From: Telmatospirillum sp. J64-1
Lineage (GTDB): Bacteria > Pseudomonadota > Alphaproteobacteria > Rhodospirillales > Magnetospirillaceae
Reading direction: 5' to 3'
DNA length: 64,000 nt
Assembly (NCBI RefSeq): GCF_006980715.1
Contig: NZ_SBHN01000007.1
Span: forward strand, 62,001 to 126,000
Below are positions 8,065 to 17,022 of the stretch, piece after piece. The notes below the pieces were generated by a model. That model did not search any database and was not told where the DNA came from. It was given only the letters and a program-made list of their open reading frames with translations. Within the stretch, counting starts at the first letter, position 1. The number at the start of each line of letters is the position of its first letter. The translations under genes and the position numbers were made by a program.

Positions 8065-9365
8065 TCAACTCCGTCCATGTTCAGACGCAAGGTGACGGAG
8101 AGAGCATGGGCGCCCAGTCCCTCGGCCTCGGCCAGCGCCGCCGCCGCCGGTCCGATATGGCGCAAGGCGGAAGGCGAACAGCCCAGCAGCGAGGTGCGCT
8201 TGAGGAAGTCGAGAACGCCCAGGCCCGACGAGAAGCGGGCACTGCGCGCCGTCGGCAGAACGTGGTTCGGCCCGCCGACATAATCGCCCACGGCTTCCGG
8301 GGTGTGGCGGCCCAGGAAGATGGCCCCGGCATGGCGCACCTTGGCGGCCAGGCCGTCGGGGTCGGAGACGGCCAGTTCCAGATGCTCGGGCGCGACGCGG
8401 TCGATCAGCGGCACGGCGTTCTTCAGCTTGTCCACCACGATCACGGCGCCATGGGCCTCCCAGCTTTCGCGGGCGATGGCGGCACGCGGCAAGGTGGCGA
8501 GATGGTTTTCCACCGCCTGGATCACCGCCTTGCCGAAGGCGGCATCGTCGGTGATCAGGATGGACTGGGCCGCCGTGTCGTGCTCGGCCTGGGACAGCAA
8601 ATCGGCGGCGATCCAGGAGGGATCGTTGGCGCCGTCGGCGACCACCAGGATTTCCGACGGCCCAGCGATCATGTCGATGCCGACCGTGCCGAAGACCTGC
8701 CGCTTGGCAGCCGCCACATAGGCATTGCCCGGCCCGACGATCTTGTCCACCGGCGGCACGGTCCGGGTGCCATAGGCCAGGGCGCCGACGGCCTGGGCAC
8801 CGCCGATCCGGTAGATCTCGTCGACCCCGGCGACGGCCGCGGCGGCCAGCACCAGCGGATTGAGCTTGCCGTCCGGGCAGGGCACGACCATCACCAAGCG
8901 GTCCACGCCGGCCACCTTGGCCGGGATGGCGTTCATCAGCACCGAAGAGGGATAGGAGGCGGTGCCGCCGGGCACGTACAGGCCCACGGCTTCCATCGCC
9001 GTCCAGCGCGACCCCAGGCGCACCCCCGCCGCATCCTGGTAGGAGAAGTCGGAGGGCATCTGGCGCTCGTGATAGTCGCGGATGCGCGTCGCCGCCAGGA
9101 CCAGGGCCTGCAAGGTCTCCTGCGAGCATTTCGCTGTCTCGGCCTCGATCTCCTCCGCCGTCACGCGCATCGTCTCGGGCGTCAGTTCCAGGCGGTCGAA
9201 GCGCTTGGTGTATTCGATCACCGCCTCGTCACCGCGCTGGCGCACATCGGCCAGCACATCGGCCACCACCGCATTGACGTCGGCGGCATGCTCGCGCTTG
9301 TTCGAGAGCAGTTCCTCGAATGCAGCGTCGAAACCCTCAGAGCCAAGCGTCAATTCAAGCGGCAT
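8061..9365 (-). CDS. hisD: Histidinol dehydrogenase
   Basis: A 434-residue zinc enzyme that performs the last two oxidations of histidine synthesis, histidinol to histidine, using NAD. Recognisable blocks are [16 protein letters not shown], the [17 protein letters not shown] segment, the DMIAGPSE motif, AEHD with its metal/catalytic residues, and GPNHVLPT near the end. I chose the ATG at 9365, overlapping hisG by 11 bases, because it gives the usual length; an upstream ATG at 9389 is also possible. It is the second gene of a hisG-hisD-UPF0262 run. Confidence 0.97.
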   Translation of the reverse strand: MPLELTLGSEGFDAAFEELLSNKREHAADVNAVVADVLADVRQRGDEAVIEYTKRFDRLELTPETMRVTAEEIEAETAKCSQETLQALVLAATRIRDYHERQMPSDFSYQDAAGVRLGSRWTAMEAVGLYVPGGTASYPSSVLMNAIPAKVAGVDRLVMVVPCPDGKLNPLVLAAAAVAGVDEIYRIGGAQAVGALAYGTRTVPPVDKIVGPGNAYVAAAKRQVFGTVGIDMIAGPSEILVVADGANDPSWIAADLLSQAEHDTAAQSILITDDAAFGKAVIQAVENHLATLPRAAIARESWEAHGAVIVVDKLKNAVPLIDRVAPEHLELAVSDPDGLAAKVRHAGAIFLGRHTPEAVGDYVGGPNHVLPTARSARFSSGLGVLDFLKRTSLLGCSPSALRHIGPAAAALAEAEGLGAHALSVTLRLNMDGVE

Positions 9366-10017
9366 CGGAAACCTCACGGAAACGGTCAATCCATTGCCCG
9401 ATCTCGTCGGGCCTCGTCTTCAAGGCGGCGCGGTTCACGACCAGGCGCGAGGAAATGTCGGCGATATGCTCGACCTCGACCAAGCCATTGGCCTTCAGCG
9501 TCGAACCGGTGGACACCAGGTCGACGATGCGACGGCACAGCCCCAGCACCGGCGCCAGTTCCATGGCGCCGTTGAGCTTGATGCATTCGGCCTGGACGCC
9601 GCGCGCGGCGAAATGGCGGCGCGTGATCTCGGGATATTTCGTCGCCACGCTGATATGGCTCCAGCGCCGGGGATCGTCGCTTTCCACCATATCCGCGGGC
9701 TCGGCCACGGCGATGCGGCATTTGCCGATCTTCAGGTCCAGCGGCGCATAGATTTCCGGATAGCCGAATTCCATCAGCACGTCGTTGCCGGCAATGCCCA
9801 GATGGGCCGCGCCGAAGGCCACGAAGGTGGCGACGTCGAAACTGCGCACGCGGATGATGTCGATGCCCGGATGATTGGTCGAAAACCGCAGCGCCCGCGA
9901 CTTGGGGTCATCGAAAGCCGCCTCGGGCTCGATCCCCGCGCCACGCACCAGAGGCATGGCCTCGTCCAGAATACGCCCCTTCGGCAGGGCAATCACAAGC
10001 TTTTGGTTCTCGACCAC
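9355..10017 (-). CDS. hisG: ATP phosphoribosyltransferase, short form
   Basis: This catalyses the first step of histidine synthesis, joining ATP and PRPP. The 220-residue length and [21 protein letters not shown]-terminus mark the short form (HisG-S), which lacks the C-terminal histidine-binding domain and normally needs HisZ as regulatory subunit. The PRPP-binding [15 protein letters not shown] stretch is present. hisZ is not in this window. The start is GTG at 10017. It leads into hisD with an 11-base overlap. Confidence 0.96.
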   Translation of the reverse strand: MVENQKLVIALPKGRILDEAMPLVRGAGIEPEAAFDDPKSRALRFSTNHPGIDIIRVRSFDVATFVAFGAAHLGIAGNDVLMEFGYPEIYAPLDLKIGKCRIAVAEPADMVESDDPRRWSHISVATKYPEITRRHFAARGVQAECIKLNGAMELAPVLGLCRRIVDLVSTGSTLKANGLVEVEHIADISSRLVVNRAALKTRPDEIGQWIDRFREVSDAA

Positions 10018-10102
10018 TCATCCACTCCCAGGCCCGGGCCTGTCAATCCATATCGCCCCAAAGCTAGCGCAGGCGAAACATCACGCAACCCGGTATATAC
10101 GA

Positions 10103-10132
10103 AAGCCTCGGCCACTGGAATGGCCGAGGCTT
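10103..10132 (-). terminator. Terminator of murA
   Basis: A 12-base perfect stem (10103-10114 with 10121-10132, six-base loop) lies 35 bases past the murA stop on the minus strand, followed by a T-containing tail (TTTCGTATAT). It isolates murA from the hisG operon. Confidence 0.7.
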
Positions 10133-10166
10133 CAGGATTTCAGAGAAGAGAGACTGCCGCCAGCCT

Positions 10167-11471
10167 TCACTCCGCCGGGTCGTTATCCTTAATACGCTCG
10201 ATCCGGGCGCCGCAGGCGGCCAGTTTCTCTTCCACCCGCTCATAGCCCCGATCCAGGTGATAGACGCGGTTGACGATGGTTTCGCCCTTGGCAGCGAGGC
10301 CCGCCAGCACCAGCGAGACCGAGGCACGCAGGTCGGTGGCCATGACCGGAGCGCCGGAAAGCTGCTTGACGCCGCGCACGATGGCCGAGGAGCCGTGAAC
10401 ATTGATGCGCGCGCCCATGCGGTTGAGTTCCGGCACATGCATGAAGCGGTTCTCGAAGATGGTCTCGGTCATCATCGAGGCGCCGCTGGCCGTCGCCATC
10501 AGGGCCATGAGCTGGGCCTGCATGTCGGTGGGGAAGCCGGGGAAGGGCTCGGTCATGATGTCCACGCCCACCAGTTCGGCGGAATCGGCCTTGACCAGCA
10601 TGCCGCGTTCGGTGTCGGAGATTTCCACCCCCGCTTCCACCAGCACCTTCTCGACCGAGGTCATCAGGTCGCGCCGGGTGCCGACCAGTTCCACCTGCCC
10701 ACGGGTGATGGCGGCGGCGACGGCATAGGTGCCGGTCTCGATGCGGTCGGGCACCACCGAATAGCGGGCGCCATGCAGCCGGTCCACGCCCGTCACCCGC
10801 AGGGTGGGAGTGCCGATGCCTTCGATCTTCGCCCCCATGGCGACGAGGCATTGGGCGAGGTCGGTGATCTCCGGTTCCTGGGCGGCGTTGGAGATGATGG
10901 TCTCGCCCTCGGCCAGGGTGGCCGCCATCAGCACGTTCTCCGTGCCGCCGACCGTGACCATGGGGAAGATCACATGCGCGCCCTTGAGCCGTCCGCCCGG
11001 CACCTTGGCATCGATATAGCCCTCGGCCAGCTCGATCTTCGCGCCCATCTGCTCCAGCGCCTTCAGGTGCAGGTCCACCGGACGGGTGCCGATGGCGCAG
11101 CCGCCGGGCAGTGAGACGCGGGCCTGGCCGCAGCGGGCCAGCAGCGGCCCCAGCACCAGCACCGAGGCGCGCATCCGCCGCACCAGGTCGTAGGGAGCGG
11201 TGGTGTTGGTGATGTCGCGCGCCGTCAACTCCAGCACCCGGCCGGTATGGCCGCCTTCGGGGGAATTGCCGTCCAGGCTCATCTCCACCCCGTGCTGGGC
11301 CAGCAGATTCGCCATGGTGGTGATATCCACCAGATGCGGCAGATTCGACAAACTCAGCGTCCCGTCGGTGAGCAGGCAGGCCGGCATCAGGGTCAAGGCG
11401 GCGTTCTTGGCCCCACCGATGGTAATGACACCTTTGAGCGGGGTGCCGCCGAGGATGCGGATCTTGTCCAT
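10167..11471 (-). CDS. murA: UDP-N-acetylglucosamine 1-carboxyvinyltransferase
   Basis: MurA adds enolpyruvate from PEP to UDP-GlcNAc, the first committed step of peptidoglycan synthesis in the cytoplasm. The 434-residue protein has the N-terminal [13 protein letters not shown] block and the active-site loop [15 protein letters not shown] with the fosfomycin-target cysteine (Cys125). The ATG at 11471 begins the family consensus MDKIRILGG; a longer upstream frame is not conserved. A 9-base hairpin and then dcd lie upstream, and an intrinsic terminator follows. Confidence 0.98.
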   Translation of the reverse strand: MDKIRILGGTPLKGVITIGGAKNAALTLMPACLLTDGTLSLSNLPHLVDITTMANLLAQHGVEMSLDGNSPEGGHTGRVLELTARDITNTTAPYDLVRRMRASVLVLGPLLARCGQARVSLPGGCAIGTRPVDLHLKALEQMGAKIELAEGYIDAKVPGGRLKGAHVIFPMVTVGGTENVLMAATLAEGETIISNAAQEPEITDLAQCLVAMGAKIEGIGTPTLRVTGVDRLHGARYSVVPDRIETGTYAVAAAITRGQVELVGTRRDLMTSVEKVLVEAGVEISDTERGMLVKADSAELVGVDIMTEPFPGFPTDMQAQLMALMATASGASMMTETIFENRFMHVPELNRMGARINVHGSSAIVRGVKQLSGAPVMATDLRASVSLVLAGLAAKGETIVNRVYHLDRGYERVEEKLAACGARIERIKDNDPAE

Positions 11472-11494
11472 TGCACTGTCCCGAGAAGTGATGA

Positions 11495-11517
11495 GCAGCC
11501 GCGTCTTTCGCGGCTGC
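11495..11517 (-). terminator. Hairpin between dcd and murA
   Basis: A perfect 9-base stem GCAGCCGCG/CGCGGCTGC with a five-base loop lies between the dcd stop and the murA start. On the minus strand no T run follows, so it may be a weak terminator for dcd or a leader hairpin of murA. Confidence 0.4.
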
Positions 11518-11576
11518 AGCCGTGTCATAGGAGGGGAATCAGGCGAAGTGAAGGCGACCTGACCGGCCCCTGCCGC

Positions 11577-12131
11577 CTAGAGGCGCGGCAGGGTCACGCC
11601 ACGCTGGCCCATATACTTGCCCGCGCGGTCGGCATAGGAGGTTTCGCAGACCTGATCGGCCTTGAGGAAGATGAACTGGCAGGCGCCTTCATTGGCATAG
11701 ATGCGCGCCGGCAGCGGCGTGGTGTTGGAGAATTCCAGCGTCACATGCCCTTCCCATTCGGGTTCCAGCGGGGTCACGTTGACGATGATGCCGCAGCGGG
11801 CATAGGTGGACTTGCCCAGGCAGATCACCAGCGTGTCGCGCGGAATGCGGAAATATTCCACGGTGCGCGCCAGGGCGAAGCTGTTGGGCGGGATGATGCA
11901 GACATCGGTCTCGCGGTCGACGAAGCTCTGGTCCGAGAATTCCTTGGGATCCACCACCGCCGAATCGACATTGGTGAAAATCTTGAACTCGCGGCCGACG
12001 CGGGCATCGTAACCGTAGGAAGACAGGCCATAGGAAATCACGCCCTGGCGCTGAAGCTTTTCGGTGAACGGCTCGATCATGCCGTGGTTCAGCGCCTGGT
12101 CGCGGATCCAGGTATCGGGCAAAACGGACAT
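11577..12131 (-). CDS. dcd: dCTP deaminase
   Basis: A 184-residue trimeric enzyme converting dCTP to dUTP, the main source of dUMP for thymidylate synthase in many proteobacteria. The sequence carries the [15 protein letters not shown] start, the [11 protein letters not shown] block, the [10 protein letters not shown] block with the nucleotide contact residues, and the catalytic [17 protein letters not shown] segment. A GAGGAG ribosome site precedes the ATG. It links functionally to thyA elsewhere in the window. Confidence 0.97.
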   Translation of the reverse strand: MSVLPDTWIRDQALNHGMIEPFTEKLQRQGVISYGLSSYGYDARVGREFKIFTNVDSAVVDPKEFSDQSFVDRETDVCIIPPNSFALARTVEYFRIPRDTLVICLGKSTYARCGIIVNVTPLEPEWEGHVTLEFSNTTPLPARIYANEGACQFIFLKADQVCETSYADRAGKYMGQRGVTLPRL

Positions 12132-12158
12132 AGGGACGGCTCCTCAGATCAAGCCGTC

Positions 12159-12187
12159 TTCTTAGCGCAGCCCTTGCCTCACCTCAA
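12159..12187 (-). promoter_or_regulatory. Candidate promoter of dcd
   Basis: On the minus strand, TTGAGG (12182-12187) and TAAGAA (12159-12164) are spaced by 17 bases, about 30 bases before the dcd ATG. It is a fair sigma-70-type match by eye. Confidence 0.4.
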
Positions 12188-12212
12188 CACCTAGCCGTCA
12201 TAAAGAGGGGTA

Positions 12213-12386
12213 TTATTCCTCACGATCGGCCTGCGGGACCGGGTTGTCCTCCCCGCTCCGCTCCGTCCGGGCGCGGGCCTGGGTCTTGCGGCGTCCCAGA
12301 TTGGCGCGCAGGGCGGCGGCCAGGCGTTCCTTGCGCAATTCGGCCTCGCTCTTTCCCCCGATTTCCTTCCCCTTGATCTCGCTCAT
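12213..12386 (-). CDS. Small charged hypothetical protein
   Basis: A 57-residue, highly charged protein (MSEIKGKEIGGKSEAELRKE...) rich in Arg, Lys, Glu and Ala, with a central LAAALRANLGRRKTQARART stretch predicted helical. Small proteins with an ALRANLxRRKxQAR pattern are common in alphaproteobacteria, but I know no function. The ATG at 12386 was chosen over an upstream frame that lacks this pattern. It sits between dcd and tRNA-Thr on the dcd strand. Confidence 0.6.
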   Translation of the reverse strand: MSEIKGKEIGGKSEAELRKERLAAALRANLGRRKTQARARTERSGEDNPVPQADREE

Positions 12387-12473
12387 TTCGCTCCTGGCCT
12401 CCTCGAAAACCCGCAGGAATCTGCGACCGGGAGGGTGTTTCGTCAAGTGAACCAAAAAAATTCAGAAAGAGGC

Positions 12474-12502
12474 TTGCCAGCCCGGGAACCCTGTGGCATA
12501 AA
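12474..12502 (+). promoter_or_regulatory. Promoter of tRNA-Thr
   Basis: TTGCCA (12474-12479) and CATAAA (12497-12502) are separated by exactly 17 bases, with a GC-rich discriminator after the -10, as in stringently controlled stable RNA promoters. The tRNA starts about 13 bases past the predicted start site. Confidence 0.65.
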
Positions 12503-12521
12503 GCGCGCCTCGCAACGGAGC

Positions 12522-12596
<75 letters not shown>

Positions 12597-12627
12597 TTGC
12601 CCCAAAAATCAAAAGCCCGTTCCGAAG

Positions 12628-12650
12628 ACCCCGCTTGGCGGGGTTTTTTT
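12628..12650 (+). terminator. Intrinsic terminator of tRNA-Thr
   Basis: A stem ACCCCGC/GCGGGGT with a TTG loop (12628-12634 with 12638-12644) runs directly into seven Ts. It separates the tRNA from the convergent LysR gene. Confidence 0.85.
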
Positions 12651-12666
12651 GTTTCCGGGCTTCGCC

Positions 12667-13569
12667 TCAAGAGGCCGAGGCCCCGCCCTCCTCTTCCTCC
12701 AGCATTTTCAGGAAGGCCTGCGCCGTGCGGCTCAGGTAGCGTTCGCGGTGATGGAGCACGGAGAAGCATCGCTCCGGCAAATCGAGGCCGACGCGCCGCA
12801 GGGCGCCCGAGCGCAAGCCCGAGGCCGCCACCAGTTCGGAAATCGCCGTGGCCCCCGCCCCGGCCTCCACCGAACTGCGCACCGCTTCATTGGACGGCAA
12901 TTCTAGGCTGACCCGCAGGCGGTGGAACGGCACGCCCAGCTTTTCCAGGGCCGCCTCGAATTCCGACCGCGTCCCCGATCCCGCTTCCCGCAGGACCCAA
13001 TCCGCTTCGAGCAGCTCTTTCGGCTCGACGGCGGCGCGCTCCGCCCAGGGATGGTCAGCCCCCACGACCAGTACGACCCGGTCCCGCGCCACCACGCGGC
13101 GCGATAGCGCGGCATCCTCCACCTCGCCCTCTACGAAGCCGAGATCGGCGGCCCCGTCCAGCACCGCCTTCGCCACCTGGGCGGTGTTCCCGAAGGCCAA
13201 CTGGATGTCGATCCTGGGATAGCACCGGCGGAAGGCCATGAGATGGCGCGGCAGCCAATAGCTGGAAATGGTCTGGCTGGCCTGGACGCGCAACGTGCCG
13301 CGCGCCAGCGTGCCCAGCTCGGACAGGGCCAGTTCCGCCGCCTGGACGCGGGCCAACACCGCGCGGGCCTCCTCCAGGAACAGCCGCCCGGCCTCCGTCA
13401 ATTCGATACGCCGCCCGATGCGGTGGAACAAGTCCACCCCATGCCGGCTTTCCAGCGTCTGGATGGCGGTGCTGACCGCCGGCTGGGTGAGGTTCAGCGC
13501 CTCGGCCGCCTGCGTCATGTGCTGGCGTTCGGCGACGGCGACGAAAATCCGGATCTGCTCGAGCGTCAC
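12667..13569 (-). CDS. LysR family transcriptional regulator (YeiE-like)
   Basis: A 300-residue LysR regulator. The N-terminal winged helix-turn-helix spans about residues 1-60 (TLEQIRIFVAVAERQHMTQA... with LNLTQPAVSTAIQTLE as recognition part), followed by a two-lobed periplasmic-binding-protein-like effector domain. The GTG at 13569 was chosen because the longer frame ahead is not LysR-like. It lies 11 bases after yeiH on the same strand, so it is co-transcribed with the exporter gene; in enterobacteria YeiE is the neighbour of YeiH. Its ligand is unknown. Confidence 0.85.
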   Translation of the reverse strand: MTLEQIRIFVAVAERQHMTQAAEALNLTQPAVSTAIQTLESRHGVDLFHRIGRRIELTEAGRLFLEEARAVLARVQAAELALSELGTLARGTLRVQASQTISSYWLPRHLMAFRRCYPRIDIQLAFGNTAQVAKAVLDGAADLGFVEGEVEDAALSRRVVARDRVVLVVGADHPWAERAAVEPKELLEADWVLREAGSGTRSEFEAALEKLGVPFHRLRVSLELPSNEAVRSSVEAGAGATAISELVAASGLRSGALRRVGLDLPERCFSVLHHRERYLSRTAQAFLKMLEEEEGGASAS

Positions 13570-13580
13570 ATCTGCGGTCC

Positions 13581-14639
13581 TCAGTAGACAAGCTTCACCA
13601 GAATAAGGCTGAAAACGGAAATGAACAGCCAAGCCGCAGCCCCCAGCAACAGCGGCCGCGCACCCTTGCCCCAAAGCTTGCGGACATCCGTCTCCAGCCC
13701 CATCGCCGCCAGGGACAGGCACAGGAGGAAGGTCGTCACCTGCCCGATCCCGGCCTTGGCCGCCTCGGGAACGGGAAAGACGCTTCCCGCCACCATCAGC
13801 AGGATGAAGCCGAAGACAAACCACGGCAGCGGCGGCTTGGCGGCAGGACGTCGGCCACCGGCGGTATTCCTGCGCGCGACATAGACGCCGAGCACGAGAA
13901 CCAGCGGCGCCAGCATCATCACCCGGCTCAGCTTGGCGATGGTGCCGTATTCCCCCGCCGCCTGCCCTCCCTGGAAAGCGGCGGCCACCACCTGGGCGAC
14001 CTCATGGATGGCGGCCCCGGCCCACAGGCCATAGGCTTGGGCATCCAGCTGCAGCAGGCCGGGCAGAAGCGGGAAGAGCAGCATGGACAGGGAGCCGAAG
14101 ACGGTGACGCAGGCGACGGCATAGGCGACGTCCTCGTCGCGGGCCGCGGACACGGTATTGGCGGCGATGACGGCAGAGGCGCCGCACACCGCCGTCCCCG
14201 CCCCGATCAACTCGGTCAGGCGCCGGTCGATGCCGAGCCGCCGCCCCGCCCAGATCGTGAAGACGAAGGTCGCCACCAAACTCGCCGCGATGATTGCCAG
14301 TCCCGTCGCGCCGACCTCGATCACCTGCCCGATCGTCAATTGCAGCCCCAGCAGGGCGACGGCGATCCGCAACAGTCTCTTGATACTGAAGGTGATCCCC
14401 GCCTTGGCCTGGACCGGCACGCCCCAGCCATTGCCGATAGCCATGCCGATAGCGATGGCGAGGATCAAGGGGCTGAGCCCCGGCACCAATGCGAACCAGT
14501 GCAGCGTCAAAGCGAAACCCGCAATGCCGCCGGTAAGCAGAAGACCGGCCCAAAGACCACCGCCCCCGGCAGGCTGGGTCCGAGGCAGTGGAGGACAGGC
14601 CGTTTCTGATGATTGGCGGTGGCTGACGCTGTCGCGCAT
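13581..14639 (-). CDS. yeiH: YeiH/UPF0324 family membrane transporter (putative sulfate exporter)
   Basis: A 352-residue inner-membrane protein with about ten hydrophobic segments and the family signatures GTAVCGASAVIAANTVS and GAAIHEVAQVVAA. YeiH proteins are annotated as putative sulfate exporters; biochemical proof is thin. The co-directional LysR gene directly downstream is the expected regulator. The N-terminal 30 residues are polar and variable. Confidence 0.87.
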   Translation of the reverse strand: MRDSVSHRQSSETACPPLPRTQPAGGGGLWAGLLLTGGIAGFALTLHWFALVPGLSPLILAIAIGMAIGNGWGVPVQAKAGITFSIKRLLRIAVALLGLQLTIGQVIEVGATGLAIIAASLVATFVFTIWAGRRLGIDRRLTELIGAGTAVCGASAVIAANTVSAARDEDVAYAVACVTVFGSLSMLLFPLLPGLLQLDAQAYGLWAGAAIHEVAQVVAAAFQGGQAAGEYGTIAKLSRVMMLAPLVLVLGVYVARRNTAGGRRPAAKPPLPWFVFGFILLMVAGSVFPVPEAAKAGIGQVTTFLLCLSLAAMGLETDVRKLWGKGARPLLLGAAAWLFISVFSLILVKLVY

Positions 14640-14846
14640 GGAGCGGTCTCCCGGAAGGTGAGACTCGAAAATGGCGCCCCGGATATAATCAATCCAATTA
14701 ATTCTATTTAGAAAAGTGATAAACCGTATTTATGAAAAAGAAAAAGAAGGATCACTTCCGGCAATCTGTTCGTCATATAAAATCATCGCGCATCCATGAC
14801 CATGAAGGCGCGGACGACGACGGCAGAAATGCAGAGAAGACGGCAA

Positions 14847-14882
14847 GAGGTCTCGCGGGACAGGATTTGCGCGCGAGACCTC
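14847..14882 (-). terminator. Hairpin after bioY
   Basis: An 11-base perfect stem GAGGTCTCGCG/CGCGAGACCTC with a 14-base loop lies 26 bases past the bioY stop. The tail on the minus strand (TTGCCGTCTTCTCT) is only partly T-rich. The rest of the 14640-14907 spacer is AT-rich before yeiH (around 14690-14760) and holds no gene I can support. Confidence 0.55.
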
Positions 14883-14907
14883 GATTATCACCGCCGAGCG
14901 ACAACCC

Positions 14908-15504
14908 TCAACGGCGCCAGGACGCCAGCAGGCGCCAGCCCGCGACCATCAGTGCTGTGCCCAGCGCCGCCTTGACCAGGGCGCCGGTCAGGAAGGGCAG
15001 AACGCCCGCCGCCCAAGCCTGGGACGCACCGACCAGCGTGGCCAGATACAGGAAGCCGCAGAGCAGGATGACGGCATTGCCCGCGATCATGGCGACGCCC
15101 ATGCGCGTCCACGACCGGCCGTCGCCCGCCAGCGGCGCCATCACCGCCACGGCGGCCAGGAAGCCGAGAAGATAGCCCCCCGTCGGCCCCACCATATAGG
15201 CCAGCCCGATCCCCCGTTCCGGCGTTCCCGCGAAGACCGGCAGGCCCACCGTGCCCTGCGCCAGGTAGAGCATGACGGTCGCCAGACCCAGCCGCCAGCC
15301 GAAGGTGGCGGCAATCATGGTCACGACCAGGGTCTGCATGGTCATCGGAACGGGCCAGAACGGCACCTGCAGGCGGGCGGAAGCCCACAGCGCCACCGAC
15401 CCCGCCAGCGCGAGCACCAGGCCCCGCGTCCAAACGGCTCCCCGCCCCTGGGCGGGCCAGAGCATCTGAAGGACCGATCTTTCCGAAGCAGTCAGCGTTG
15501 TCAT
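14908..15504 (-). CDS. bioY: Biotin transporter BioY
   Basis: A 198-residue S component of an ECF-type vitamin transporter, with about six membrane helices. It captures biotin and works alone or with BioM/BioN, neither of which is in this window. Family signatures seen are the VPFWPVPMTMQTL region, LYLAQGTVGLPVFAG, and GPTGGYLLGFL. The ATG follows an AGAAGGAGAAAAC ribosome site. It appears monocistronic. No BioR-type operator could be seen upstream. Confidence 0.93.
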   Translation of the reverse strand: MTTLTASERSVLQMLWPAQGRGAVWTRGLVLALAGSVALWASARLQVPFWPVPMTMQTLVVTMIAATFGWRLGLATVMLYLAQGTVGLPVFAGTPERGIGLAYMVGPTGGYLLGFLAAVAVMAPLAGDGRSWTRMGVAMIAGNAVILLCGFLYLATLVGASQAWAAGVLPFLTGALVKAALGTALMVAGWRLLASWRR

Positions 15505-15656
15505 TGTTTTCTCCTTCTTTGCAGTCAGCCCGGCCCCACGTCATCGGAACCGGATCGCTGATCCGCCATGACCTCTACATAGCCGAGATCCTCCGCCGCT
15601 TCAGCCCTGATCTGGCTGCCCCTCCAGACCGAGCGGAGGATCAAAGACATCGGCGG

Positions 15657-15710
15657 GTTTCGGACGTCCCCTCACGCGATGCGTGGACCGCTTGAAGGGA
15701 CGTCCGAAAC
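15657..15710. repeat. Perfect 14-base inverted repeat
   Basis: GTTTCGGACGTCCC (15657-15670) is exactly inverted at 15697-15710 around a 26-base loop, seven bases from the end of the NIPSNAP gene. It lacks a T run on either strand. The remaining 15505-15656 stretch shows no gene. Confidence 0.6.
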
Positions 15711-15716
15711 GGGGCC

Positions 15717-16040
15717 TCAGCGCTTGGCCGGCGCGAAGGGAACCGAGGTCATCAGCTTGTTTTCCTGGCTGACCTGATAACCGGCCTCGGCGCTCAGCTT
15801 CAGGTAATTCTGCCAAGCGGGATCGGCCTGCATGGCCTTGCGCTTGGTCTCGCGGTCGGCGGCGCTGTCATAGACCCAGATATGGGTATAGGAGTTCAGC
15901 GGCCCGGTCTCGGCCAGCAGATAGGCCAGCGGCTCGCCCAGATGCTTCACCTGCACGGGATAGCCGTGCTCGGCATAAAGGGCCAATTGCTTCTGCACCG
16001 TGCCGGGGCGGCAGGTATAGGTCCGGACATCATAAAGCAT
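15717..16040 (-). CDS. NIPSNAP family protein
   Basis: A 107-residue ferredoxin-like alpha/beta barrel protein of the NIPSNAP family (MLYDVRTYTCRPGTVQKQL... with ETGPLNSYTHIWVYDS). Members are often linked to catabolic operons; the role is not known. The ATG at 16040 has GAAGG eight bases before it, favoured over a GTG at 16046. It stands alone with an inverted repeat downstream. Confidence 0.82.
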   Translation of the reverse strand: MLYDVRTYTCRPGTVQKQLALYAEHGYPVQVKHLGEPLAYLLAETGPLNSYTHIWVYDSAADRETKRKAMQADPAWQNYLKLSAEAGYQVSQENKLMTSVPFAPAKR

Positions 16041-16178
16041 GAGCACATCCTTCAGGCTTTGGTGGTCTGCATAGTCCCTGCCGCCGGAACGGGCGGCGGG
16101 GAGACGACCTTATGGTTCAAAGGCGCAGACGTCGAGATGCCGATGGACAGGAAGAGAGGTCCGGACGCCCCTCCCCCT

Positions 16179-16739
16179 CTATCTGCCGGGCTTGGAAACC
16201 GTGACGGCAGCCTCGGCCCCGGCCTTCTTCGCCCGCCGCTTCGGCGGCCGGCTGGCGACGATCTCGGCCATTGTGACGGGCGTGAAGGCGAAGACATCCA
16301 CGCCCACGTCATATTGCCCTTTCAGGGAGGACAACCGGCCATGGCTGTGGCCGTGCAGGTTCAGGCGCCCGCGATACATGCCGTTCCACGAGCGGAAGGC
16401 GTAATGGCAAAGCACGACAGGCACGTCATCGACGACGAGTTCACGATAATGCTGAACCGACTCCCATTCCCGCGCCTCGGTCGTGGTCGCGGGATCATTA
16501 TTGCCGACGACCAGATGCTTGATGCCGTTCAAGCGCCGCAACAAGTCCGATGTCCGCTCCGCCGAATACCGGACCGCGAAATCCCCCAGATGCCAGACCT
16601 CGTCCTCCGGCCCGACCACCGTATTCCACCGTTCCACCATCGCGGCATCCATCTCCGCCACGCTACCGAACGGCCGCCGGTACATAAACAGGGTCCGATG
16701 ATCGCCGAAATGGGTGTCACTCGTGAAATAGGTCGCCAT
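16179..16739 (-). CDS. Calcineurin-like metallophosphoesterase
   Basis: A 186-residue phosphoesterase with all five metal-ligand blocks in order: SDTHFGD, WHLGDFA, VGNND, LCHYAF and HGHSHG. It resembles small phage-type and bacterial phosphoesterases acting on phosphomonoesters or diesters; the physiological substrate cannot be told. The ATG at 16739 directly precedes the conserved TYFTSDTHF; upstream in-frame residues are not conserved. The C-terminal 25 residues are basic and rich in Ala/Lys/Arg. Confidence 0.85.
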   Translation of the reverse strand: MATYFTSDTHFGDHRTLFMYRRPFGSVAEMDAAMVERWNTVVGPEDEVWHLGDFAVRYSAERTSDLLRRLNGIKHLVVGNNDPATTTEAREWESVQHYRELVVDDVPVVLCHYAFRSWNGMYRGRLNLHGHSHGRLSSLKGQYDVGVDVFAFTPVTMAEIVASRPPKRRAKKAGAEAAVTVSKPGR

Positions 16740-16857
16740 ACCCATACCAACAGCCGCGCAACGGGAATGCTCCGAGGCGGGGCGGAGGATACTAGACATT
16801 CATGAACGGCGGGAAGAAATCCGCATCACGCGCCGAGCTCGCATCGGCATGGCGGAT

Positions 16858-16931
16858 TGGAGCGGGTGAAGGGAATCGAACCCTCGTCGTAAGCTTGGGA
16901 AGCTTCTGCTCTACCATTGAGCTACACCCGC
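16858..16931 (-). tRNA. tRNA-Gly (CCC)
   Basis: A 74-nt cloverleaf on the minus strand: acceptor GCGGGTG with CACCCGC, D arm AGCTCAATGGTAGAGC, anticodon loop TTCCCAA giving CCC, T arm with GGTTCGATTCC, encoded CCA. Confidence 0.97.
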
Positions 16932-16948
16932 GCCGGGAAGCGGACTCA

Positions 16949-16977
16949 TTTATAGGTCAGGGGCCGGGCGCTTGCAA
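16949..16977 (-). promoter_or_regulatory. Promoter of tRNA-Gly
   Basis: On the minus strand, TTGCAA (16972-16977) and TATAAA (16949-16954) are exactly 17 bases apart, about 18 bases ahead of the tRNA. A strong sigma-70 match. Confidence 0.7.
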
Positions 16978-16986
16978 GGGGATGGT

Positions 16987-17013
16987 GGGGCGGCGCGAAA
17001 GAGGCGCCGCCCC
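16987..17013 (-). terminator. Hairpin after fabI
   Basis: A 10-base perfect GC stem (GGGGCGGCGC with its complement, seven-base loop) sits about ten bases past the fabI stop and just ahead of the tRNA-Gly promoter. No T run follows on the minus strand, so termination is inferred from position. Confidence 0.5.
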
Positions 17014-17022
17014 GGAAGGTTT

